Positions 25,081 through 34,446 of a stretch of DNA of 64,000 nt are shown piece by piece. The notes under the pieces were generated by a model. It had not been told where the DNA came from. It did not search any database and saw only the letters and a program-made list of their open reading frames with translations. This DNA is from Corinectria fuckeliana. Lineage: Eukaryota; Ascomycota; Sordariomycetes; Hypocreales; Nectriaceae. Position 1 is the first letter of the stretch; every line of letters starts with the position of its first letter. A program made the position numbers and the translations under genes. The stretch is taken from positions 1 through 64,000 of the forward strand of contig WPDH01000038.1 in the NCBI GenBank assembly GCA_019137255.1, in the 5' to 3' direction.

Positions 25081-26713
25081 GTTAAATTTCTTAAAGTAAA
25101 TAGCTGTGAAGCTTTTAGAGGTTTTAAGGGATTTAAGGGTCTTAAAGAAGGTCCTGCTAATCAATAGATAGCTCATTAGATAGAGGAGAAAAAGTGGGTC
25201 AGATTGATGTTTTTTATAGTATGATTGGATGAAATCTGACTGCTTGAGTGTCTGCTCTATATCTGGACACAGGCGGAAATCACTCTCTCTTTATAGACAA
25301 ATTCCCAGTCTTCCAGCAGTCCAAATAGGTCGTATGATAGCTCGATCTGTAGCCAAAGTGATGACGGATGTCATACTGAAATCTCAGATAGGTCGGATGT
25401 AATGTTACGCCGCAATTGCAGTTCCGGTGGCGAATCTTTTAAAGTTTGTCTAAACCGTGGTATAAATCGGAAAACCGGCAGATAGTGGCGATTTAATAAT
25501 AGCTAATAGGTATGCGAGAAAGTCTCCCCACAGTGCAGATACAGTGTTAATAATACTGTAAGCTAATATGTGCTAGGATTTTCCTAGGATTTTATAATGC
25601 TAGTTAAAGCTAGTAAACTCTAATAAAGCTTATATAAATAAGCTTAAGACTAGCCTAAGTAGTAAGAATCCCTTCTTTTTACTAGGCTTAATAATAACTT
25701 TAATACTCTTATAATTACTCTTTTATATATCCTAAATATATAGTAGCTCTAACTATTACCCTAGTATAATAGCTAGAGTTATTATTACTCTTTTTATAAT
25801 ACTTAGGTTTAAAGCTAGATAAAAACTGATTTTTACTTCTTATAATACTAAGAAAGAAGCTATTAGATAAATAGTTAAAGCCCTAAATAGTTTTAACTAG
25901 AGGGGTATATTAGATAGAGGACCTAGCTAAAAAAGATAACTAAGACTATAAAAGCCTAGATAATTTAAAATATAGAAAATCTCTTAGAATAAGAGGCCTA
26001 AAAGAGATTAAGACTATATAGTTATAATAACACTAATTCTAGCGATTATTATATTAATTAAATCCTATTACTAGGCTTTATTATTATTATCTATTTTTCT
26101 GTGATTAAATCACCCGAAATTCAGCCCGTACAACCCACTTACGAAGCGTCACGTGTCCGACATAATACGGTCTCACATGACAGGGTGTCTGGCACGTAAT
26201 CGGTTTTAATCGGTCAGAGGTGGTTTCCCTGAGTTTTGCCTCAGGCAACAAAGTATCAATAATCCGGTTCACTTTGTGGAAACGTGGAAGATTATTGACA
26301 CATCTCCACGTATGTTTAGCCTTCCTACACCTTTCCAATCCTTCAACGTAGCGCTTTAACCTTGAGCGCCTTTCGCGGATGACAACCCTGTATCACGGGG
26401 TTGTACGAACATAATGATCTCAGTTATTGATCATTTCTCTGAGATACTTCTAAGTGCTGTGTGGCGTGTTGTCACCAATCACTATGCTGTCGCATGGAGC
26501 TTCGCCCTTCGAGTGTTTGGCCTGGTTTTGCCATCGCTTGAGAACAACATCGCGCAGTTGGCATCGGTTAGTGCCTTCGGACTGCTTTTTCGCTATTGTC
26601 ACTGGGACTAATAACTGATCTGAATTTGAAAGGATTTCAAGGCAACAGGCTATGTCTCCTTGTGCCCTGACCTCCTCGTAACACATGATACGTCTATATC
26701 CTCTGAGCTACTC
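25081..26713. other. Mixed intergenic segment with a short AT-rich insert
   Basis: About 25081-25555 and 26100-26713 have balanced composition. About 25556-26100 is again RIP-like. No supported gene. The 65-codon hydrophobic frame at 26414-26611 starts at an ATG but has no other support. Confidence 0.4.
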
Positions 26714-27448
26714 ATGGTTGGAAATACGTTGGAGACTTGGCGGATTGGAGATGTGGTCCGAAAAGGATACCTGGCTGATTCGGATGTAGGCATAATGCAG
26801 GCGAATATTAAGGCCACTAGGAACGAAGCTAACGTATACTTGATTCTTAAAGACCACCATCTGATCGCAGAATGTCTTGCTATCGGCCCGACCAAGGACT
26901 ACATCAACCTAAAGTTTTATCCCAAGGGAACGTTGCGCGACTATGTCGACTCGAACCGATACCGCATCTCGGATCTTCAGCTAAAGACATGGGCCTGCCA
27001 GCTCGTGGAGAGTGTGGCCTACATCCATTCAAAGGGTGTTCGACATGCAGATCTGCGGCTAGATCAGTGGCTGCTCGATGAAGACCTACATCCGCGTCTC
27101 GCTGATTTTAATGGATCCGGATTCGACATCCAGCCAGACCTTGGCTTGGACTTTACACCAGCTACAAGCAATGAATCCACATCTCATTATCTCCCCCGCG
27201 ATGACGATGAAGACAGCACTGTGAAGTCAGAGCTGTTCGCGCTGGGATCCTCGATATTTGAACTCGTGGCTAATTCGGCGCCATATGAGGGCGAAGATTG
27301 TGATGTAATCGAATCGAATTTTGCAAGGCATATTTTCCCCTCCGTTGAACATTTGCTGATGGGGAATATCATTCTGGGTTGCTGGGAGGGTCAATACACT
27401 TCAGCAGAACAAATCTTGGATCATGTACGAGGCACTGGCTCTGGTTGA
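26714..27448 (+). CDS. Protein-kinase-fold protein, probable pseudokinase
   Basis: Single exon from the first in-frame ATG at 26714, 244 residues, against about 260-300 for a full kinase domain. The C-lobe is clear: YIHSKGVRHADLRLDQWLL (catalytic loop with H111-A112-D113 in place of HRD) and LADFNGSGFD (D131-F132-N133 in place of DFG). An SELFALGSSIFELV helix and ILGCW follow near the end. The N-lobe is reduced: I see no glycine-rich loop and no clear Ala-x-Lys; E38 in RNEANVY could be the alpha-C Glu. Similar proteins are widespread in Pezizomycotina with no known substrate. Loss of the loop and the changed DFN make weak or no phosphotransfer likely (inference). It lies in an island beside transposon blocks. 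Confidence 0.75.
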   Translation: MVGNTLETWRIGDVVRKGYLADSDVGIMQANIKATRNEANVYLILKDHHLIAECLAIGPTKDYINLKFYPKGTLRDYVDSNRYRISDLQLKTWACQLVESVAYIHSKGVRHADLRLDQWLLDEDLHPRLADFNGSGFDIQPDLGLDFTPATSNESTSHYLPRDDDEDSTVKSELFALGSSIFELVANSAPYEGEDCDVIESNFARHIFPSVEHLLMGNIILGCWEGQYTSAEQILDHVRGTGSG

Positions 27449-27546
27449 GCGCAATAGCTTTTTCATATTTACTAAATATCCAAGCACATTCTCTTCACCA
27501 CATCCATAAAACTAACCTCCCAGATCTTGATCAAGCGGTGATGCAC

Positions 27547-28086
27547 CTATGCGGAATTGTTAAGCGATCGATCGTCACACTTAGATGTTACGTACCTGCT
27601 ATGCATTCTGTGTATGGTTGTGTCCAGGCCGAGGTCCTTTTTTTCGACTTGAGGCAGCGTGAATTTGCTTGAATTGATGACACTGTCGAATGCCTTGCAC
27701 AGGTTTATCAGGACAGGGGTCAGCTGTATATGCGATCTGATCGCATACGCCCATTTGGCAGCCTCCTCCACTTCACTTAGTCGTAGACACGTATTCCTTG
27801 CACATACTGGGCAGAATTTGTCGAAATTGATTGTCCAGCGGTTTGATGTTGACGAGAGTGAGGGGATTTCGCTCGAAAGGTTCTGATTTATGCAGCAGTG
27901 CAAGCAGCGGGGGTCTGCCTGAGGCATGTTGGGCTCCAAGCAGTTCTTTGCAGCAAACAAAATGTCAAGAACTGGATGTAGCTGAGTGACTGGAAATGTC
28001 TCTGGCGTGCAGGAGATACATTGAATATAGCGGCCAATGCTTCGGTAGTACGGTACCGGCGATCGAAAGTGACTTGACCCAAGCAT
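27547..28086 (-). CDS. Hypothetical Cys-rich protein
   Basis: An uninterrupted 179-codon frame from an ATG at 28086 to a stop at 27547. Its middle part carries paired cysteines (CISC near residue 23, CLHCC, and CPVCARNTCLRLSEVEEAAK), which look like metal-binding knuckles, followed by a helical stretch. I do not recognise a family. It lies convergent to the kinase-like gene and just downstream of the truncated fragment 28139-28477 on the same strand, so it could be a later exon of the same gene. I found no splice pair that proves this. Confidence 0.4.
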   Translation of the reverse strand: MLGSSHFRSPVPYYRSIGRYIQCISCTPETFPVTQLHPVLDILFAAKNCLEPNMPQADPRCLHCCINQNLSSEIPSLSSTSNRWTINFDKFCPVCARNTCLRLSEVEEAAKWAYAIRSHIQLTPVLINLCKAFDSVINSSKFTLPQVEKKDLGLDTTIHRMHSRYVTSKCDDRSLNNSA

Positions 28087-28138
28087 TCACGACAAACACC
28101 TGTTGCCGATAGGTTTATATACTTGCACGTAATTTGTA

Positions 28139-28477
28139 TTATGTACTGAGTTGCCCGGGACGCGCTCCGTCGTACAGATCTGGGTTGCCTGGTACGAGTG
28201 TGCCGCTGGTCAGATGGTCGAAGTTCGCGAATGGGACTTCACCGGCACAACACTTGGTGTCGTCTTCAATCATGGGAATGACCTTTGCGGTGACTTGTCT
28301 CTTTTTGGACGCGTGCGTGTCTGCTGGTTTGAACATTTTGAAGTCCTCATTCGAAAAACGGGATGGAGAAAGGGAAGCTCTAGGCTGCCCAAGTGCTCGA
28401 AGGGCGTCATCTAGGTTCTCTGGTTCCGACGGCATTCGGCCGTCAGGATATTCATAGCCCATCAGGGAAAACGTCAT
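28139..28477 (-). pseudogene. Truncated fragment of a conserved fungal protein family
   Basis: A 112-codon frame from an ATG at 28477. It carries the motif series YPDGRMPSEPENLDDALRAL, ASLSPSRFSNEDFK and VPGNPDLYDGARPGQL. From memory this series belongs to the N-terminal half of a large, uncharacterised family of fungal proteins of several hundred residues whose C-terminal half contains a FLEAKGPDG-type motif. Here the frame stops right after PGQLST and the C-terminal half is not found. It therefore looks like a gene cut short. Upstream codons to about 28700 could belong to it but are in a frame interrupted by a stop. Confidence 0.45.
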
Positions 28478-29231
28478 GATTGATAAGGTGTCGCTGAAAA
28501 GCCCGATCGTACGGTCCAGTGCTTAGTCGTGATCGTGCTCGGGGTAATGCCGCTCTTCTAAGGAGACTGAGAACCCCGCTTCTGGCAGCCGACTCGACTG
28601 GCTCGAGCTCATCCCGACGGGCTGGGGACTCTCGCCCGCCTCGGCGGCGGCGCCGTCAGGCGAGACAGACGAGTCGCGAGCTACTTTGGCGTTTCTCCGA
28701 TCTAATCTAATTATCGGAGTGCGTTTGTCGTTAGAATGCTGGATGGCTGAGCTTCTGTTTCTTTGATGAACGATGTGCAGCGTCACGTACTCGCTCGTTA
28801 ATACTTGGTGTCTCTGAAAGACTCTGGGATTTGTCTCTCCCGGCCCTCCTTTCTCCTTCCCTGCCCCCTCTCCTGGTCTGTCCCTCCATCCACCCACCCA
28901 CCCACCACCCCTCTCTATCTTCCCCTCCTTGAGCCCTCATGTCTTTATCCTAAGGATTCTCTATTAGCCTTTCTTGTACCTGTTTGTCTTAGTTTATCAT
29001 CTCACAAGATGTCTTTCACGCTTTATAAATATTAGTATTAGTAATACTATACTTTGTGATTATATGCTTCACAAGTGTAAACCACTTGCAAATAATAGTT
29101 AGATCTTTATATTTAACTCTAATAATTATACTTATAATAAAAACACATTTTAAGCTTTAGTTATTACTTAATAAAGGTAGAAGCTTAGCACTCACTAACT
29201 AGTAACATATTATAATTAGTAAGCAGTTAGT
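28478..29231. other. Intergenic, turning AT-rich at about 29020
   Basis: No gene supported. A pyrimidine-rich tract with CCCACC repeats occurs at about 28840-28930. Composition falls into an AT-rich transposon relic after about 29020. Confidence 0.35.
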
Positions 29232-29502
29232 TAGCTATTTCTTTTATATTGTAAAGCTGTGAGGGAAGTTCTTAGGAATATAAGTTAAGAATATACTGAA
29301 CAAGAGTCTATTCCTCTAGATTAGAGAACTTTTGCAAATTAGGCATAAGATCATATCAGCCAGGAATGCTGTCGCGTTAGCGTTCTAAAGTGCGGCGAGA
29401 GACATTATAGATCTTTAAAGCGTGATAGAGAGATAATTAAGAGTTATTCTTAAGGGCTTAAAGGGCAAGATTGATATCTGCTTTATTAATTAATGATGAC
29501 AT
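29232..29502 (-). pseudogene. RIP-damaged pogo/Fot1-like transposase N-terminus
   Basis: From an ATG at 29502 the minus strand reads MSSLINKADINLAL, a stop, ALKNNS, a stop, LSLYHALKIYNVSRRTL and so on. Five or more stops fall where Gln or Trp would be expected. The pattern of a Psq-type helix-turn-helix (ALKIYNVSRRTL) followed by LVQYILNL...LPSQL is the start of CENP-B/pogo-class transposases. The DDE catalytic part is not recognisable downstream in the AT-rich sequence, so the element is truncated as well as mutated. Confidence 0.65.
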
Positions 29503-29560
29503 GATTTGTGGTTGAGAGAATTAAATTGAGAGATGCGATCAGGTGATTGGGGGGAAAAGT

Positions 29561-29588
29561 GCGCGCTCGCCCCAACTGCGCGCTCGCC
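29561..29588. repeat. Pair of 11-bp direct repeats at the transposon end
   Basis: GCGCGCTCGCC occurs at 29561-29571 and 29578-29588, 17 bp apart, upstream of the transposase relic. Such short spaced repeats at the ends of pogo/Fot-type elements are usual transposase-binding sites (inference). Their intact GC content inside an AT-rich relic is notable. Confidence 0.55.
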
Positions 29589-29704
29589 TATCATGCACGT
29601 TATTGCTTCGTATATATATATTAATTACATCAGGGGTGCCGTTGACCCTGTCAGTCATGCGTGTATTTGAATACGCAGTCAGTGCTAGCAACACACTGTC
29701 ACTA

Positions 29705-30288
29705 ATGCCCTGATCGGCTCGATGTTTCCAAAAGACAAAAGGTCACAAAACTACCATCGAGGACAGGGATTAGACGCTAAAAAGACGCTCCTTTCCCCCT
29801 TAGGCTAGCAAATCCGCTGTTTGGCCGGGTAGACCTTGTCTAGCGGCACGTCCAAAAGTTATGCAGAGTCACTGATGTACCGTTTTGCCGCTTGATCGAA
29901 TGTAGACTGGTTGCCAAGGAATTTCCCTCTTTTGAGCCTCTTTTGGCCCTGTCGGATAGAGCACATATGGAAATCACGTATGTGCACGATCGAGAAAAGA
30001 ACGAATTGAACAAAAGCGACCTTTAAGCTGACTTTTTAGCCTAGAGATACTAATTTAAGTCTAAATACTACATATAGATATCCAAAATAAAGGTAATATT
30101 TAGGCCAATTTAGCTATTATTTCAGATTCTAGTAGAAATTTAACCTTAATTAATTATTGATTTTAGAAGATAGGAATCTTATTATCTACCCTAGAATTGC
30201 ACAATTAGGTACCTAGGGTACAAGTGACTTTTCAAAGTCACTCTCAGGACCCCACTTTCTTTTGTCAACATCGAGCCGATCAGGGCAT
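29705..30288. mobile_element. Non-autonomous TIR element (MITE-like, about 584 bp)
   Basis: ATGCCCTGATCGGCTCGATG followed by TT at 29705-29726 is repeated exactly in inverted orientation at 30267-30288. The match continues imperfectly inward (CAAAAGA on both sides). The interior has no reading frame and its middle (about 30020-30180) is RIP-like AT-rich. A perfect hairpin sits near the right end. Target-site duplication is unclear: TA on the left, AA on the right. Confidence 0.75.
30223..30242. repeat. Perfect 9-bp hairpin inside the TIR element
   Basis: AGTGACTTT, a 2-nt loop (TC), then AAAGTCACT. It lies 24 bp inside the right terminal inverted repeat. Confidence 0.7.
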
Positions 30289-30770
30289 AAATAGTATTAC
30301 CGCAACTCAGGAGCTGCACCGTCTTAAAGATAAGGCTGCAAGACGGTCAGCCCTCCAAGCATAGATGGCAGTTATAAGCAAAATACGGCCCAATCAGTGT
30401 CGGTGATGCTAGGCTTCGAGTCTCGAAGGATGTATATAATTGACAAGCTGCATAGGCTGATGAGAAGAAGCGAATTTTACGAAGAGACAGCCAAGATGAA
30501 GGTCTCTTCTTACGCCATTAGATACGTGATGTCAGGTCACATGTGAGGCCTAGCATCACAGCTGTAAAGCTAGAAGTTATATATACTAACCCCAGAAGAG
30601 CCTGAAAGCCGCTGTGTAAGTTGCAGCTAAAACGCAGCAACTGGTGGTCCAAAACAGACCGGCGTTCTCACCTTACTTCGAGTCAGTGGCTTACGCAGAA
30701 ATAAGCTCTTCACCGCCAGCTTCAACAGCTAGGAATGGGTGACAATAGATGGCAAGGAACAGGATCTTAG

Positions 30771-30956
30771 CTGAGAGACTATGACCCCGAGGTGGTCCAA
30801 CAAGCTGTCAACTTTGCTATTTTCAATGCACAGGAACGGGCTCTTAGAAAGAAACAGTTGACTTTTGAGGTTGATGGAATTGAGGTCATTACGGAAGATG
30901 TAATTGATATTAGTCAGGGCGAATTCCTGGTCCCAAAAGACGAAGTAGATGACTAG
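30771..30956 (+). pseudogene. Isolated C-terminal coding relic
   Basis: Directly after a TAG (30768-30770) the plus strand reads LRDYDPEVVQQAVNFAIFNA, then QERALRKKQLTFEVDGIEVI, then TEDVIDISQGEFLVP and a stop at 30954-30956. The composition is strongly protein-like and the preceding TTAG could be a splice acceptor, but no upstream exon was found. It may be the last exon of a lost gene. Family not recognised. Confidence 0.4.
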
Positions 30957-31133
30957 AAATGATGAAAATGGCACTCTAGTCAGTCACTTACATCAGACCA
31001 ACTTTTCGTTTAGAATACACAGATGCAACTGACCCCATATAATCGCTATAATAAAGGTACCTCGCCTACACTTAGAATTTAGTGTGAATAAATATACCTA
31101 AATTTGGCGAGTCGCTAGACTTTTGGCTAGTTA

Positions 31134-31194
31134 ACGACCCCCCTGTTTGTCCCTCACGGGGGGTTGAGCTGAAGTAAAATGACGAGACCCCCCT
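31134..31194. repeat. C-rich boxes resembling a pogo/Fot-type transposon terminus
   Basis: ACGACCCCCCT at 31134-31144 and GAGACCCCCCT at 31184-31194 are direct copies. CACGGGGGGTT at 31155-31165 is an inverted copy between them. Ends of fungal Fot/pogo elements often carry such ACCCCCC boxes. No matching second end was found, so this is probably a relic. Confidence 0.35.
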
Positions 31195-31279
31195 AGCAGT
31201 GCTTCTTTACTCAACCATGATGAACGTTTGAGTTTAGGGGCGTTATATCAGCATCTGTGATACGCAGTATTAACTCAAA

Positions 31280-34200
31280 CTACCACAACATCCAGCTGAC
31301 TAGCTTCATAAAAGTATCATCCGTATCGTCATCTGGCCACTCCCTACCCTCGATTGTCTGCCGCACAGCTCGAGCATTCTCTCGCAACTCTGCCACTTTG
31401 GCCTCCTCTCCTCCTATCTTGGCCTCTACATTGGCAGAAAACCAAAATGCTCTGGCCTTGTGGGGTTTCATCCCTGGAGCATCTCCGCTCATCTCTATGG
31501 CCTGTCTGAGCAGCTTTGCAGCCAGGACAAGCTCTCCCACATCCTCCAGTATCCGAGCCAAGGTGAAGAGTGAATCCGCGGCTCTCGGCCCGCCATTTTC
31601 TCCAAACGTTCCTCTACGCATGGCAACCGTGCGCGAGACCAGCTCCTGGGCCTCAGCCTTGTTGCCCTGGAGCCAGAAGATTCGTGCGAGAAGCATGATG
31701 TCTCCACTGTGTTTCGGATACGAGGACGTTTCGATCTCTTTTTGAGTCATGCCCTGCAAACGCCAGCATTCTCTGATGGCAGCAAGAGCATCCTCGGGCT
31801 GGCCGGCACGCAAACACGTCATGGCCCTGATAGCCAGAGTGCGCATTACCTTGCTCGGGTCATGAGCGTTGTGGATGGCTGTTGCTTTCTCTAGATATTG
31901 AAATGCTTGTTCCACATCGCCAGCCTCCGTGTAGGAGCAGGCAACGGAATCACACACGTCTGCCACGGGAGGAGAGTCTACGCCATTTAGCTTCTCGCGC
32001 AATTCGAGTGTTTTCTTGTACGCGGCGAGAGCAGCATGGGGCTGACCGAGGTCCAGGAATACGTGCCCCGAGAGACGGTGAGCTTGGGCAGCGACTGGGC
32101 CGGAAACATCCTCGTCAATGTTCAGGCCGAACTCGAAGAACGACTTCGCAAGCGCGGGCTGCTCTTTTTCCCACAGGTACCTAGAGAGTTCGCAAAACGC
32201 GTCAGAAATATGATCAATAAGCTCTAAAAACATTGGAGGAGAGGGCATCGCTCACGTTCCGGCTCGAAACACCAGTTCAGCCCAGCGCTCGGGAGTTTTG
32301 GACTTTATTTTGTGTTTGGCAGACAATTGCATCAGCCAGTTCACATGGGATAGGATGGCGCTGCAAGTTTCCCATGGTTGCCATCCATGCCCCTGATGTG
32401 CGCCTCTGTTCTGCCAGGTGTTGGGGAAGTCGAAATACAGGATGTGAACTGTTAGGTCGAACAACTCCACTCTCTCAACCTTGGAGAGTCTTGAGAAGAC
32501 AGCCAGCTGTACCAGGCGATGCATCGATAGGGCTTTGGAGCTCGAAAGCCTGCTGATCATGGAAGTTCGGGTCAACTCCATGACTGCCTTACCGAAACTA
32601 GACAAAAGTTTGTTACACGCCTCATGTCAGAAGTCAAGTTCCATGGAGAACATACTCGAATTCGTCAAACAGGAACTCAAGACTTGGGTCGTCTATCTCA
32701 GCCTTTGTATTTGTGATGAGACGCTCCGGTATCAAGTCTGGATCAAAGAAAACGAGCAAGTTTTGCAACTTGGTCGCCTCCTCAGACAGCTTCTGCAAGA
32801 TGTTCCATGTTGTAAAGACGGTGTCGTCATATTCAACAGGCTTCTCCGGCTTAGCAAAGATCTTCTCTGCCGACTTCTTGTAGATTCTCAGGAACTCTGT
32901 GTAGGAGTAGCCTCGGTCTCTGATGAAGTCGCTTATCTGTACCATGGCTAGGGGCAGTCCACCCAGGAGTTGACAAACCTCTTGCGCGGCAACCTCATCT
33001 TCTTTATCGGCTGGCTTGAGACTCGTGAGAGATTCCAAAACCGCTTTTCCAGTTTCCGGGGAGAATGATTGCAGCGTCAAGGTGTTGGATGCTCTCTTAG
33101 ACGCTTGACTCGGCGACCTTGTTGTGATGATGATGGACCCCTTGTCGCTTGCGGGCCAGATCTGGTCGAGAATGTCGATGTTTTCGACCTTGTCGAAGAT
33201 GAGTAAAAAGGGTTTCTTGGACGTATTCAGCCAATCCCGTACTTTTTGGATGCCCTGGTAGTCATCCTCGGAGCCGTCTCGGAAAGGCCGAGCTTGTTTG
33301 CAAAGCTGGACAAGGCTTGAACAAGTTTGATCTGAGTCTCGGATGGTATCCAGGCGATAACATCATAGATCTCCATCGAGGTATTGGCATAGTGCAAGGC
33401 AAGTTGGCATTTGCCGACACCGCCAAGCCCGTAAATGCCTGCAGCACGCAAGCTCTTCCTCTCGGGCTTTGGGTCGAGGATCTCTCTCAAAGTATTGAGC
33501 TCATTCTCTCTCCCAAAGAACGTGAGACTCAGCCCATAGGGAATCATGAAACAGGGCAATTTGGCACCATCTGAGATGCGAAGCCCTTGCATCTCCTGGA
33601 GGGCGGCCAGTGTCCCACTATTACGCACTTCCCTTGAAAGCCGGATCATATCTGCTGCCTCGTCGGCTCTTCTTGAGCATTTTCGGACGTTGGCAATGAC
33701 TTCTGAGAAATCGTTGCTGAATCGAGACCATATGGTGCGGTTTCTGCCAACATCGGGGTTGTTGCGAAAAAAGGCAATTGCATGGGCGCAGAAGACAATA
33801 ATTTCGCCGTACATGTCAGAAAGCGCCTTTTCCAGAGTCTCGGTCATGGGCAGTTCCTGCTCGTATTGGTGCATCCGCGGTAGGGCATGCTCTAGTGTTT
33901 CGAGCATTTCGATGATATCAGGGAGAACAGGCTGGGCAAACTGTATGGACCAGTCAGAACATGAAGACCAAGAAGTGGAAGTGATCTTGGGATTGTAAGA
34001 GCGCCATCATCTTATAACTAACCTTGATGATGAGTCTAATCGAACCCCAGAGCACAGCAGCAACTTTGCCATTCATTCCCATGAGCCATGAAGCGAGAGC
34101 TGCAAAGTCGTTGAGGCCTAGTAAAACGGGCCGGAGCTGGGCCAGGCAGGGACTGGGTCCATGTGGCGGACTGGGTGGCCTGTCCCTTGCCCACGCCCTC

Positions 34201-34373
34201 AATCTGTGCAATAAGTTCATCTGGACTCTGGATCTTCCAGAGATGCTTGTCAATGACGGAGGCCTTGATGCCTCCCTTTGCTAGTTCAGTGTAGTACTTT
34301 TCTATGGCAGCTTGCCAGAGAGGGCTGATCCGCTTTTACCTCCCGGCCCGGGGGTGGGGGATTCATCGGCCAT
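31280..34373 (-). pseudogene. NLR-like STAND protein (N-terminal domain, NB-ARC, TPR), frameshifted
   Basis: Coding blocks 34373-34023, 33940-32656, 32597-32256 and 32180-31280 are joined by three good introns (for example donor GTATGT and acceptor CTAG for 32598-32655). In order they encode: an N-terminal domain typical of fungal NLRs (LWGSIRLIIK, then FAQPVLPDIIEMLETLEHAL; I believe DUF7708), an NB-ARC domain with P-loop GLGGVGKCQLALHYA and PFLLIFDKVE/GSIIITTRSP, then a winged-helix-type linker and TPR-like repeats (LELREKLNGVDSPPVADVC). Three breaks in frame are seen: near 34317-34322 (an AG run), at a tandem CAGG duplication 34143-34150, and within about 33261-33295. The P-loop Thr/Ser is Cys. 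Such proteins are thought to act in nonself recognition and cell death. The frame breaks make this copy probably dead, unless they are assembly errors. Confidence 0.75.
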
Positions 34374-34446
34374 GTCGGAGGTCGATCGGCTCGTTGACCT
34401 ACGCAAGGAATGCGCAGATGACTCCCGGTCAAAGTAGGCGGCCGAC

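Noticed and set aside
26105..26686. Small frames of 65-78 codons before the kinase-like gene
   Set aside because: Some lack an ATG, they overlap in antisense, and none has recognisable features.
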